Shown here: positions 1-9,837 of the stretch, piece by piece | Position numbering within the stretch: the stretch's first letter is position 1 | Layout of the letters: each line of letters opens with the position of its first letter | Source of the DNA: UBA4416 sp048498515 | Lineage (GTDB): Bacteria > Bacteroidota > Bacteroidia > B-17B0 > Aurantibacillaceae | Assembly (NCBI GenBank): GCA_048498515.1 | Contig: JBEHXV010000011.1 | Location: 72,994-136,993 of the forward strand | Direction: 5' to 3' | Length of the DNA stretch: 64,000 nt | Notes under the pieces: model-generated | The model's input: only the letters and a program-made list of their open reading frames with translations | Told to the model about the DNA's origin: nothing | Database searches by the model: none | Made by a program: the position numbers and the translations under genes

Positions 1-3000
1 AAAAGAAACGGCTGCTGTAATAACCCGATTCTTCTTTAATTAAACGCGCGTAACGATTTGGTGTTACCGGGTAACCAGGATAAACAACAACATTACTGTC
101 ATAACCGGCAATCATGCCTTTGGTTCGGCTTGAAAAGGCGATGGAAGTATAATTCATTTTCCGGATCATGGAATCGCCAATATAATTCATATTCAGAGCT
201 TGAGAGCAGAAAGTATTCCATGGCATAGCATTGGCGCTGGTACCTGTAACGCCAATGGTATCTTCCAGGTTAACTTTAAAGGCCGCGCCGTTCCTGCCAA
301 CCACGTAACCGGTATAATCGTCATGGAAGAAGATATCGTTAAAGGTCAGGTCGGTTTGCGCCAGGCTTGCAGGAGCCGTGTAAGCCTGCTGGGCTGTAAA
401 GGTTCCTCCTTTGTAATAATAGATCCTCCCTTTGGCGCCTGCTGCTATAAAGCTTTTGTTATCAAACACGTGCACCGTCTTGAAATTGGCGCTGTAACCG
501 GCTTGTCCCAAATTGGTCATGGTAAAGTTATTTCCGTTAGGCACCAGTTCCAATGCCCTGGTAGCGTTACCAACAATAACTCCATAATTTTTGGCGGCGT
601 TAAAATTCACATCAAGGAAATTAACGGTACCGGTGAGCGATGGAACTGTAATATTACTGATAGTATTATCATTCACCACTATTGCTAATTTATTTCTTCC
701 AACAATAACTGCCTGGTTGGCTTTGGTGCTATGTATCGCGGAAATATACCTGCTGCCTGTTGGCGCTAAAACAACCGACCAGTTAAGTCCTCCATCGGTT
801 GTACGTCTCACAACATGGCAGGTATCAACCACATACCCATTGTTGGCGTCAAAGAAATGGGCGGAAGGGATTGGTGGAATGTAAATGTTCTTTACTTTAA
901 AAGAAGAGAGTGCAGCATAACGGTAAATAGAATTACCGGCTCCGGCTACATAAGCATCGGCATACTGCCCCACAAAAGTTACGCTATTGATGCGCGATGT
1001 GGATGGCGAAGCAGCCAATACCGGAACCGGTGTCCGGTAATCAGGAATATAGACTACTTTTCCGTTGGCCGCTGTAGCATATGCCGGGAATAAATTTCCA
1101 AAAAATGTAATTCCTCCTCTTGAAAGCGCCACATCCGTATAATCTCCGGTTGTTGGCGAGCTTATATTTGCAAATATAGGATAAGCTGAATCGGCTTTGC
1201 TGATGTGGATCATTTTTCCTCCTGTCCCCACAATCAGTCCATCGGTTCCAACGCTGTCTGAAATATCCAGCGCGGTTAAATGAGCGGCGGTTCCGCTTTT
1301 TCTCAGGTACCAGTCATTGTAACCCGAAGAAGTGCTCCAGATATTCCCATCATCGCCAACCGCCATAGCCGACGAACGGAACAACTGCACATCATTCAAT
1401 GCGCAAGGTTTCATGACATTTGAAAAATTGGTCCACACCACCGTTGCAAGGCTCACGTTAGCCCCACGGAGAATATAACCGTTGTCTCCGGTCAGTAAAA
1501 TGCCATTACCGGCATCGATGATGTCGATGGAGTTCACATGACCGGTAATAGGCGAACTGTTAGCCAGTGCCGTACCGGTAGCTACTGAACCGGTAAAATC
1601 AATACGGTGTAGTACTTTGGCAATGGTGTCGTAAGCATAAAATTTAACCGTGCCCGACTGGCTGTTGGTTGTAATATCGCCAAAGAACTTGCCCGAAAGG
1701 CTTCCGGTGATACGCACCGTGTCGCAGGTAACGGTAGACGAATTATAGGTTCTGCTTAACGAATAGAGCCTGCCTGTGGTGCTTAACAATAGCGCGTTAA
1801 TGGTTGGTGTAACCGTGCTGGTAACCGATACCAGGATCTTTTTAAACGTAGCATGGCTCGAAGGAATAGGACTGGCAAGCGTACTAACATTTTTAGTAAG
1901 CCAGCTTACAGCGGAGTTTTGCGTGTTATAAGCAATATGCACGCTATGCGTGGATGCGCTTGCTACTACCGACAACAGGCCTCCTCCTGAAAGCCGTACG
2001 GCATCCGAGCAACTGTAATCATCGCCATTGGGAGCCTGAGTTTTAATAATACCGAAAGGCGGAATGGTCATGATGAGTTTGGAAATGAGTCCATCCTCAC
2101 CAACGGCAATTACCTTGGTGGAATCGTAGGATTTTAAAGACGTATAATACTCTCCGGGCGCTGTGAAGGGTTCCCAACTGGTGCCACCATTCATGGTCTT
2201 CCAGACCCTGGCTTTGCCTGGCACACTATCAATTAACGCCACACCGTATTTTTCATTTTTAAAGTACACATCAATGATGTTTTGAGATACACCCGTAGGA
2301 ATCTGCTGAACGGTTACAGTGGAAGCGGTTTTAAAGAGGTTACCATCTTCACCTGCGACTATAATAAGCGATGCGGAAGTGTATTGTACTTTTTTATAGT
2401 TATTAGCTGTAAAGCTGATTATTGGCGTCCAGTTAACCCTGTCTGTTGATTTGAATAATTTTCCACTCAATCCATTCCTGGCCGAGGCAATAAACATAAC
2501 ACCTGCCGTATCGGCATAACTGATGGAGGTAATGGTATCGCCCGCAACAGAACCGGTTACAACACAAGGTGCAAATGTTTTGGCCGAATCGTTGGTATAA
2601 TACATAAAGGCGTTTGTACCATCGTTAATACCCGCTACAATTCCGGTATCTGGGTCCATATACATGGCCGTGAGCTTTCCGGTATAACGCGAACCGGATA
2701 ATGGCGTATAGAGCGAGGTCACCAGGTCCCAATTACCTCCGCCGTCTATTGTTTTAAGAATCAATCCATTGGTAGAGATAGCAAAACCAATGTATTGGTA
2801 AACATCACTGTTGAATTGTATCTTTTGCAGATCGGTAGCAGCCAAACCGCTTACTTTTGTCCAGTTGGCCCCTCCATCATTAGTCGTATACAAATAACCA
2901 CGGTTGTGTGTGCTATTAAGGATAATAAAGCCGGTGAGGTAACCTTTGTTTGAGTTGACAAATTGAACTGAGGTTACGATCAAACTTGTATCCAAACCAT

Positions 3001-6000
3001 TAGGGTTGTTTCCATCGCACAAATCCATGTTGTCATGGTCAGGCATGGCCTGGTAAGTCAATTGATTTAAACTATTGTACACATACTTGGTTGGCATGCG
3101 GTGGGTGGTAAATACCGTATGCTGGTTATTGGTCCGGTCGTTATTTATTTTTTTCGCCAGCGCATCGGTCGAGGCTGTTATATCCAACGGATCAATGCCT
3201 TCAGGCGGAATGGTTTTTACCAGGTTTCCGGCCTGATCGTAATAATACAAGGTAAAATGGTATTCCTTATCCACATAACGGTAGTTGAAATTTTCCATAG
3301 CGCCTAAGCAATGACGGTTATAACGGTCGGCAAAATCGGTTGTTATACTATCAATGTATTGATTATAGGCATTGGCTGCATTAATGGCTGCCAGGTTCTT
3401 CATTTGCAATACGCATGGGTTGGTATAAGTGGTAAACGTTGGTACCGAAATAGTAGAATCGATGGTGGATGTGCAGGGTGGTCTTACACAAGCCGAATCC
3501 AGGTTAGTAATATTAGGAAGTGTTGGCGGTACCGATCCGGCGATGATCCCATATAGGTTATTAATAAATTTCTTCGCGCAATGGCAATACTTGGTATTGA
3601 ATTCGGCCTGGGAATAAAGCGTTCCTATAGTTGGTACACCCGTGCCATTCATGGCTACATTATAATCTTTTAGTGCCTTTAGATAGCGCGCATACATATC
3701 TGAACAGTAAGAACCGTCGTTGCAACCCGTAAAGTTGGTTATATTGGCCGGCAAAGGAAGACTTGCAATAGAGGCCGCATCGGCATTTATGTATATGTTA
3801 ACATAATCGATATACGTTTTATAACACTTGCAATACAAGTAGGCCAGCGAATAAGTTACAGGTGTCAATGTATAGCTATGTGTCGTTGAATATGCCGAAC
3901 TGTTAAATATGGATGTAATATTATTGATGGCCTCGTAAACTGTTGTGTAATTACAATCCGTTGGATGCGGATCGGGGAAAAACAAAGTTCCTGAGCCTGC
4001 GTATTCTTCGTAAAAACCACCGTTATACATATCAAGCGTATCTTCAGGCAACAAGCAGGCGTCGCAGTTCTTGATCGGCCAGCAGGATGTACCATAAATT
4101 GTGTCTTTTGCAAATCCGGTATTGGTTGTGTAAGTCGCTATGGCCATGAAATCATAATAATTACCGGCTATGTCCGCATTACCAATACCCTGAAGGTCGG
4201 TCACGTTCACAATCTCATTAAAGTTATTTTTGGAGCCATTGGTACGCGAATGGGTGAGCATGAAATGGCAATAGGATAAACTGTCCGAATTAAAAATGAG
4301 CAGGGTATCGTAGTTTGATACCGTTGTATCGCTAAGATAAACCGTGCTTAAAAGCGAATCGAGCGCGTAACTTTTTAAAAGGTTGGAGAATCCTACCGCA
4401 TTGATGTTTGAGTTGAATGGTTTTTGCGTGAGAATTTCTTTTACGGCTGCTTCCAGGTCTTTTCTAACCAAATGTTCTTTTTGCTGGCACACTGCCGGTT
4501 CCGGTAATCCGCAATTCCCCATGCTTATCCCTACCGTATCGCCTGCAGTGATTTTATCCGCCTTTGCCAATATGTTTGCTATGACATTCCCCAGGGAATC
4601 AACTCCCTGCATGGTAAACAGGTTATTGCCCTGGCTGTTGATATTGGCAAAGCCTTTTATATTGCTTCCCGTTCCCGAAGGAGTAATGGTAAGAAAAGAC
4701 AAGCGGATCTTTGTAGGACTGTTAAGACTGTCGTAAAATGCAATTTTATTAGCGCTAAGCACCTTATACATTATCTTGGTATTAGGCGTTCCCAATGTGG
4801 TTTTTATGGCCGGTGTTAAAAAGTTGGTAGTGATGGTATCCCTCGACAGATTATGTGGGGTTACAGTAGCCGTGAGCAAGATCCCATTAACCTGTAAAAT
4901 GCTCAGCAACACCTGCATATCAAGTGCAAATTGGTTTGGCTTGCATACAGGATCAAAGCTGCAATCCTTTACATTAAAGCAGCTGTTGCCCTTAATATTG
5001 GCCGAGTGCAGGATACCACCACTGTAATAGGTGGCCACCGCTTTAAAAGCGCCAGCCCCTACTCCTGTGGGATCGTAGAGCAGCTGGCTGATGCTTCTGA
5101 TACTGTCTACACGGGTAATGCCTGTACCACTGGCATCAATAGTCAATGTGCATCTGTTAACGGCTGCTGTATCAATCAGGTGAACGGTAAGTACCGTACC
5201 TGTTGTAGACGTAACCGTCCAGGTATAATTGACATAAACCGAAGGATTTAAACCGCCGTTAAGCGCGGTGTAAAGATCGGGGTTGAATTCATAAACCGTA
5301 TCGAGTCGTGTTGCTGTGGCGGATGCAAGGCGCCTAGTTTGGGCCATGCCATTAAGGAAATTCTGTAATTGAAATGCCAGCGGGCATTGCCCTGTAGTTT
5401 CATAAAGCTGCTGGGCCACATTGTCTGTACTTAAACCCGAATTAGCCGGATCGTAAAAACGCTTGGTAGTACCACTGTATAGGCCAAAGGAATAAGCGCT
5501 GCAAGGCTGCGATGGATCATAAAAACGTGAAACAGCGGGAAGATAACCGGGGCCCGTATAAAAAAGCATATGACTGGCAACAGGGTCGTAAGACGAAGTT
5601 CCCATGCAGCAATTACTGCCACCAAAATAATCTGAGCCCGAATTATTATGCATCTTGGCATAAAATTCCATTCTCCGGTACTGTAGTTTTTGTTTTTCGG
5701 AATAATAAAAATTCTTAAAGAACTGCCACTCCCTGTTTCGGATACTGTCGTTCCAAATCACTTCCTGCGATGTGGGGCTTGGAAAAAAGTCAGTCCCAAA
5801 GGCAATGCAGGCTGCTGTTGGTGGCGCTCCAAAATGGTTGCCACACCTGGCCAGTAAAGCTGCCACTTCGGCCATGGTATAATCAACGCCATTATATGTT
5901 TTGTAATGATTGATCTTGTAGGTCATTTCGTTTTTGGGATCTACCCTTAAAGCACCGAAACCGGTTAACATGCTTAACGACGTGCTGGTACCGGTAATTG

Positions 6001-9000
6001 AATTAGCGGAGTTACCATAAATAAAACTGGTGTTCGTAAAGAAAGGGTCATGCAATGCCACTGTGGAGCTCCATATGGCTGTGAGTTTATCTAAGGCAGG
6101 CGTTCCTGTATTTGTATAAGTAAGAGCATCTATAAAGCCATTGGTTACAGCCGTTGAAAATGTATTGGTCGCAAACATCAAACTATCCAGGTAATCGCTG
6201 GAATAGGAATCGTCAGGAAATACGACCGCTTGTTCGGAGCATGACACATAATAAGCGTACTCCGGGTGATAGACAACCAACGATTTGGCAAAACCCGGCG
6301 ACCATACCGATACGAAATCGGAAAGGTTTGTAAGGTTCTCAGGATAAGTATACTGCTGGGAAGTCAATGTATCCGTATACACAAGGGATGTATTGTCAAC
6401 AGGCGGAACGTAATTTGCAATATCTGCCGTTACATATACTTTGGTACGCTCGCCATCCCTGTCGAGGTACAGGTTATGAAACACGCCATTGATCCGCATC
6501 CTTGGTTGTTTCCAATTACCGGTTCTTCCGCCTACGTTAGCGCTTAAATAATTATGGATATTAAATACCGAAACAGGTTGATCGTCGGCGTAAAATGTAG
6601 AAGGGTTGTACTTGCCATACTGTCCGCCTATGCTCACATCCGACAACATCATATCATAGGTTACTTTACAAAGCGTTTGCTGCCGGCATGGTTCCAGGCA
6701 TTGTTCCAGCAGGTATTCATACTGCACATCCGTTCCCTTGCCCGACGACACAAAATCGTCCTTGCTGCCAAGGGCTGCCGCGCAGGCCGAACAACTATTG
6801 TAACATTCCATCGTGTCAATTTTGGCAAGCTCGGCCGCCTTGAAGTAAGACAAAGATTTTACACAGGAATTATACGTTGTATCCAGGTATTTCTGTACAT
6901 AAAATTTCCTGGCGTCTTCGTTTATTGTCAGGATCTTACTCACCGTATAAGCCCCGGGCTCCAATAACAGATCAAATTTCACCGAATCTTTTACGAGTGT
7001 AGGATCGGTGCAATGAACGCTGAATGTTAACACTCCTCCTGTTGTATCCACTTTACCCACAACTTTATGAGCCGGTGAGCCAAGCTCGGCAGCGGCTAAA
7101 TCGTAACCACACACATCCGTCACTTTTACATCCAGGTTATAAATACAATTGACACAGATATCCTCTTTCAGGCAAGGGTCTGCCAATGTATCGATCTCAA
7201 GGTTATAATTAAATTCATACAGGCTTTTGTACGACACCAGGAGTTGCGTGCTAAATTCGATCCTGTCGTTGGAAGACGGAATTTTATTCAGCTTGCTTTG
7301 ACCATTGGCATCTTTATTAAACAAATCGACCGAAAAGAATTTTTGATTGGCGTTGGCGTATTCCAGCGAATCCATTTTTGAAGCGCCTCCCGGTTCGGTT
7401 GGAGCCAGGCCTGCCAGTGAAGTGGCAATTGTTTTTCCTTCCTGGTTCAGGTAAGTAACACTCGCCTGGCCGTTGGCATCAATCACCACATTTTTTTTGT
7501 AGTGCGACGCGTCTCCGGCCTCCGAACCAAAGAGCCTGTCAACCTGCACCTGGTTTGGCTGTCCGTATAAATATGTTGTTTCTTTTCCACTTCCCATCCG
7601 GTAGTCTTTCCCAACACCCGATTGGCTTCTGATCCTGCCTGTATTGTCGGGCGTAAATTCTGTTTGGGTAAAGGGGTATTCCTTGGCATGAGGCAGAAAT
7701 GCCTGCTGGTTTGTTTTATCGGGATTATTGGTCGAGTAATACCGCGAAGCACCTGATACGGTATCCATTGGCGCAGTAGCAACTCCACAGGAAGCAGCGT
7801 CCAGATCGAAATCATTTTTTGAGTACACATGGTTAGTATCATCCACATTAAATTTAGAATAGTATTTAATGGAAGGAGCTGATCCAGGATCCATGCACGT
7901 ATTCACCACCGGTACCGGCAATATGTTAACCGCAGGTCTTCCCTGAAAATCATAAATGGTTTCGCCCACAATAACCAGTTCGTTGGAATTTGTTTTGGTA
8001 ACCGACTGACGGTTGTGCAGGCTTCCGTCAAAATAATTGATCACTTCTTTTTTCTTTCCCTCTTCGGCAAAGGTGGAACTGTATTGCCAGTTTTTATTTC
8101 CTTCATGTTCGTCGGCAACTTCGTAAAGGTTTACGAGGTCTGTCAGGTCAGATAAGTCTACCACATCACCACCTATTGCACTGGTGCTCCATGGCCCATA
8201 TATGTACTCGGAAGGGTTAAGGTAATTACGCCCTACCCCCCTCACCCGAAATGCCAGGTATCCTTTATCATATAACAATGATATGTTATATGAATTATCA
8301 TAAACGGTAACACGCGTTGAATTATGTTTGAAATCGGCTGTGAAAGCCGAGGCGGGATAAGTCGCCGTTCCATCGGATGAATAGTTATTCACAAAGGTCC
8401 ACTCCAACTGGTATTCTTCTGCCATCACATTAGGGGTCCATACTACAGACAGTTCTTCATTCACATCATCGCAATCATTGTCCAATGGAATGAGTGTGTA
8501 AGAATCGACTGCAGTGCTTCCCGAAGATGAAAAATCATAGTAACGGTCCATATTTATTTCCGATTCAACCCATACATAACGTGGCAGGGTTTCTTTAGGA
8601 TCATTATTTACCCAAATACTGTCAATTGTCATTTCAACCTTGTAGCCATCGGGCAATTTCACCAACGATTGCTGGAGCACGACATTAGCGGTTCGGTTAT
8701 CAGCGCTTACCTTTAAATACTCGGTACGGGTACTTAACGGCGTTCCGGTTTCGTCCCAGCGATCAATAGACACTTTTACCCTGACCTGTGCCGGCGACGC
8801 AAAAAATGTATCGGCATGAAGGTCAAACTTCAAAGCAACGGTATTAAGGATATGATAGTCTTTTGTACCTCCTACCGGAACTACTTCAATACTATTGGTA
8901 GCCGACGACGTACCAATAGTAACCGTTGTAGCGCCAATGGTTTGAAGCTTGCCGGTAACAGTAGGATACTGTTTGGCTGCCAGATTACCGCATGTCAAAA

Positions 9001-9061
9001 ACGTTAATGCGAATAGCACTAAACGTTTTGCGTTGATCAGTTTTTTCATAATCGCTTTCAT
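1..9061 (-). CDS. Giant secreted Rhs/YD-repeat-family protein with BNR/YCF48 propeller region (3' end outside window)
   Basis: The minus-strand frame is open from the ATG at 9061 (a second in-frame ATG is at 9049) to the window edge, giving about 3020 codons with no stop. The N-terminus MKKLINAKRLVLFALTFLTC looks like a signal peptide. The first two thirds contain Rhs-type signatures: a phrase YDFQGRPAVNILP, cysteine clusters such as CLKEDICVNC and CYNSCSACAAAL, and a YD-like motif YVYNSLNQLTYQAMPD near residue 2000. From about residue 2050 onward there are repeated T-DGG-W motifs (TNDGGANWTKV, MNGGTSWEPF, TDGGLNWSVV), the hallmark of BNR/YCF48 beta-propellers. The classical Rhs core and any toxin tip would lie beyond position 1. 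It is the last visible gene of a packed operon, 11 bp after its upstream neighbour. I infer a cell-surface or secreted protein; what it does is unknown. Confidence 0.85.
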   Translation of the reverse strand, partial: MKAIMKKLINAKRLVLFALTFLTCGNLAAKQYPTVTGKLQTIGATTVTIGTSSATNSIEVVPVGGTKDYHILNTVALKFDLHADTFFASPAQVRVKVSIDRWDETGTPLSTRTEYLKVSADNRTANVVLQQSLVKLPDGYKVEMTIDSIWVNNDPKETLPRYVWVESEINMDRYYDFSSSGSTAVDSYTLIPLDNDCDDVNEELSVVWTPNVMAEEYQLEWTFVNNYSSDGTATYPASAFTADFKHNSTRVTVYDNSYNISLLYDKGYLAFRVRGVGRNYLNPSEYIYGPWSTSAIGGDVVDLSDLTDLVNLYEVADEHEGNKNWQYSSTFAEEGKKKEVINYFDGSLHNRQSVTKTNSNELVIVGETIYDFQGRPAVNILPVPVVNTCMDPGSAPSIKYYSKFNVDDTNHVYSKNDFDLDAASCGVATAPMDTVSGASRYYSTNNPDKTNQQAFLPHAKEYPFTQTEFTPDNTGRIRSQSGVGKDYRMGSGKETTYLYGQPNQVQVDRLFGSEAGDASHYKKNVVIDANGQASVTYLNQEGKTIATSLAGLAPTEPGGASKMDSLEYANANQKFFSVDLFNKDANGQSKLNKIPSSNDRIEFSTQLLVSYKSLYEFNYNLEIDTLADPCLKEDICVNCIYNLDVKVTDVCGYDLAAAELGSPAHKVVGKVDTTGGVLTFSVHCTDPTLVKDSVKFDLLLEPGAYTVSKILTINEDARKFYVQKYLDTTYNSCVKSLSYFKAAELAKIDTMECYNSCSACAAALGSKDDFVSSGKGTDVQYEYLLEQCLEPCRQQTLCKVTYDMMLSDVSIGGQYGKYNPSTFYADDQPVSVFNIHNYLSANVGGRTGNWKQPRMRINGVFHNLYLDRDGERTKVYVTADIANYVPPVDNTSLVYTDTLTSQQYTYPENLTNLSDFVSVWSPGFAKSLVVYHPEYAYYVSCSEQAVVFPDDSYSSDYLDSLMFATNTFSTAVTNGFIDALTYTNTGTPALDKLTAIWSSTVALHDPFFTNTSFIYGNSANSITGTSTSLSMLTGFGALRVDPKNEMTYKINHYKTYNGVDYTMAEVAALLARCGNHFGAPPTAACIAFGTDFFPSPTSQEVIWNDSIRNREWQFFKNFYYSEKQKLQYRRMEFYAKMHNNSGSDYFGGSNCCMGTSSYDPVASHMLFYTGPGYLPAVSRFYDPSQPCSAYSFGLYSGTTKRFYDPANSGLSTDNVAQQLYETTGQCPLAFQLQNFLNGMAQTRRLASATATRLDTVYEFNPDLYTALNGGLNPSVYVNYTWTVTSTTGTVLTVHLIDTAAVNRCTLTIDASGTGITRVDSIRSISQLLYDPTGVGAGAFKAVATYYSGGILHSANIKGNSCFNVKDCSFDPVCKPNQFALDMQVLLSILQVNGILLTATVTPHNLSRDTITTNFLTPAIKTTLGTPNTKIMYKVLSANKIAFYDSLNSPTKIRLSFLTITPSGTGSNIKGFANINSQGNNLFTMQGVDSLGNVIANILAKADKITAGDTVGISMGNCGLPEPAVCQQKEHLVRKDLEAAVKEILTQKPFNSNINAVGFSNLLKSYALDSLLSTVYLSDTTVSNYDTLLIFNSDSLSYCHFMLTHSRTNGSKNNFNEIVNVTDLQGIGNADIAGNYYDFMAIATYTTNTGFAKDTIYGTSCWPIKNCDACLLPEDTLDMYNGGFYEEYAGSGTLFFPDPHPTDCNYTTVYEAINNITSIFNSSAYSTTHSYTLTPVTYSLAYLYCKCYKTYIDYVNIYINADAASIASLPLPANITNFTGCNDGSYCSDMYARYLKALKDYNVAMNGTGVPTIGTLYSQAEFNTKYCHCAKKFINNLYGIIAGSVPPTLPNITNLDSACVRPPCTSTIDSTISVPTFTTYTNPCVLQMKNLAAINAANAYNQYIDSITTDFADRYNRHCLGAMENFNYRYVDKEYHFTLYYYDQAGNLVKTIPPEGIDPLDITASTDALAKKINNDRTNNQHTVFTTHRMPTKYVYNSLNQLTYQAMPDHDNMDLCDGNNPNGLDTSLIVTSVQFVNSNKGYLTGFIILNSTHNRGYLYTTNDGGANWTKVSGLAATDLQKIQFNSDVYQYIGFAISTNGLILKTIDGGGNWDLVTSLYTPLSGSRYTGKLTAMYMDPDTGIVAGINDGTNAFMYYTNDSAKTFAPCVVTGSVAGDTITSISYADTAGVMFIASARNGLSGKLFKSTDRVNWTPIISFTANNYKKVQYTSASLIIVAGEDGNLFKTASTVTVQQIPTGVSQNIIDVYFKNEKYGVALIDSVPGKARVWKTMNGGTSWEPFTAPGEYYTSLKSYDSTKVIAVGEDGLISKLIMTIPPFGIIKTQAPNGDDYSCSDAVRLSGGGLLSVVASASTHSVHIAYNTQNSAVSWLTKNVSTLASPIPSSHATFKKILVSVTSTVTPTINALLLSTTGRLYSLSRTYNSSTVTCDTVRITGSLSGKFFGDITTNSQSGTVKFYAYDTIAKVLHRIDFTGSVATGTALANSSPITGHVNSIDIIDAGNGILLTGDNGYILRGANVSLATVVWTNFSNVMKPCALNDVQLFRSSAMAVGDDGNIWSTSSGYNDWYLRKSGTAAHLTALDISDSVGTDGLIVGTGGKMIHISKADSAYPIFANISSPTTGDYTDVALSRGGITFFGNLFPAYATAANGKVVYIPDYRTPVPVLAASPSTSRINSVTFVGQYADAYVAGAGNSIYRYAALSSFKVKNIYIPPIPSAHFFDANNGYVVDTCHVVRRTTDGGLNWSVVLAPTGSRYISAIHSTKANQAVIVGRNKLAIVVNDNTISNITVPSLTGTVNFLDVNFNAAKNYGVIVGNATRALELVPNGNNFTMTNLGQAGYSANFKTVHVFDNKSFIAAGAKGRIYYYKGGTFTAQQAYTAPASLAQTDLTFNDIFFHDDYTGYVVGRNGAAFKVNLEDTIGVTGTSANAMPWNTFCSQALNMNYIGDSMIRKMNYTSIAFSSRTKGMIAGYDSNVVVYPGYPVTPNRYARLIKEESGYYSSRFF

Positions 9062-9072
9062 GAATTAATGTT

Positions 9073-9825
9073 TTAGTGTCTGTAATCTTTTACCTGGTAA
9101 CTTTTATACTTGTTAAGGAGAACAATCTTTTTCGCATCCGTCATCACAATGTTCTTTTCCGTAAAATCGGTTTCGGTTAATTTCGCCGGCACTTCATAAG
9201 CGTTAAAAGCGATTTCCAGGCGTGGCTTTGTTTTAATCTTAACGGGTGTCGTGCTCTCTTCATTGGCATAATGCTCTTCGGTTTGCTCGTTGTAGTAATA
9301 AACCAATTTTTCCAGGTAACCTTTTGTATTGATGGTAAATTCGTAAGCCTCATAGGCCGTGTTCTTGTTGAACTCGATCCGGTAACTTGTGTTGTTGGTA
9401 CCTGTTTTCTTTTTTAGTGCTTTTGTGTTTTTTAATAAAACCAGCATTTCTTTTGTATCGGCCATTACCGGTGCATCCTTTTCGGCATTGCTAATCACAA
9501 TCAGTTTATCAACCGTATCGATCAGCGTTTTATAATATTCGTCTTGGATCATCAGCGTGCCAAGCGCTTCCGTACGGTGCTTATTGTTGAGTTTTTTGCA
9601 GTAGCCTTCCGATACTTCACGCGCTTCGTTCGAGGTATGGTTTTTATATGAACTGTACTTTAATTTAAAAGCGTAATTACCGGTGCCTGTAAACCAGGTA
9701 TACGCTTTTTGGTAAGCCATGGCCACTTCATTCGTGTTGGACATTTGCCAGTTCGCGGGTGCTGTGTTTTGCGAGATACATACGTTCAGTATCAGCATAG
9801 CGGTTACAAAAAAAGAAACTTTCAT
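9073..9825 (-). CDS. Secreted protein of unknown function (250 aa)
   Basis: The ATG at 9825 begins a short hydrophobic leader (MKVSFFVTAMLILNVCISQN) that fits a Sec signal peptide; the cysteine in NVCIS could make it a lipoprotein, but the lipobox is weak. The mature part is lysine- and threonine-rich with no domain I recognise. It contains a GYLEKLVYYYNEQT stretch of the sort seen in outer-membrane lipoprotein-like beta folds (LolA/LolB-like), but this is only a resemblance. It sits 12 bp after the 479-residue YD-end gene and 11 bp before the giant Rhs gene, so it is almost certainly co-transcribed with them. An accessory role for the Rhs product is an inference from position alone. Confidence 0.75.
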   Translation of the reverse strand: MKVSFFVTAMLILNVCISQNTAPANWQMSNTNEVAMAYQKAYTWFTGTGNYAFKLKYSSYKNHTSNEAREVSEGYCKKLNNKHRTEALGTLMIQDEYYKTLIDTVDKLIVISNAEKDAPVMADTKEMLVLLKNTKALKKKTGTNNTSYRIEFNKNTAYEAYEFTINTKGYLEKLVYYYNEQTEEHYANEESTTPVKIKTKPRLEIAFNAYEVPAKLTETDFTEKNIVMTDAKKIVLLNKYKSYQVKDYRH

Positions 9826-9837
9826 GATCGGATGTGT

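Noticed and set aside
200..1093. Several plus-strand open frames at the left edge
   Set aside because: They lie opposite the Rhs giant and have low-complexity, cysteine- and tryptophan-rich translations typical of antisense frames.
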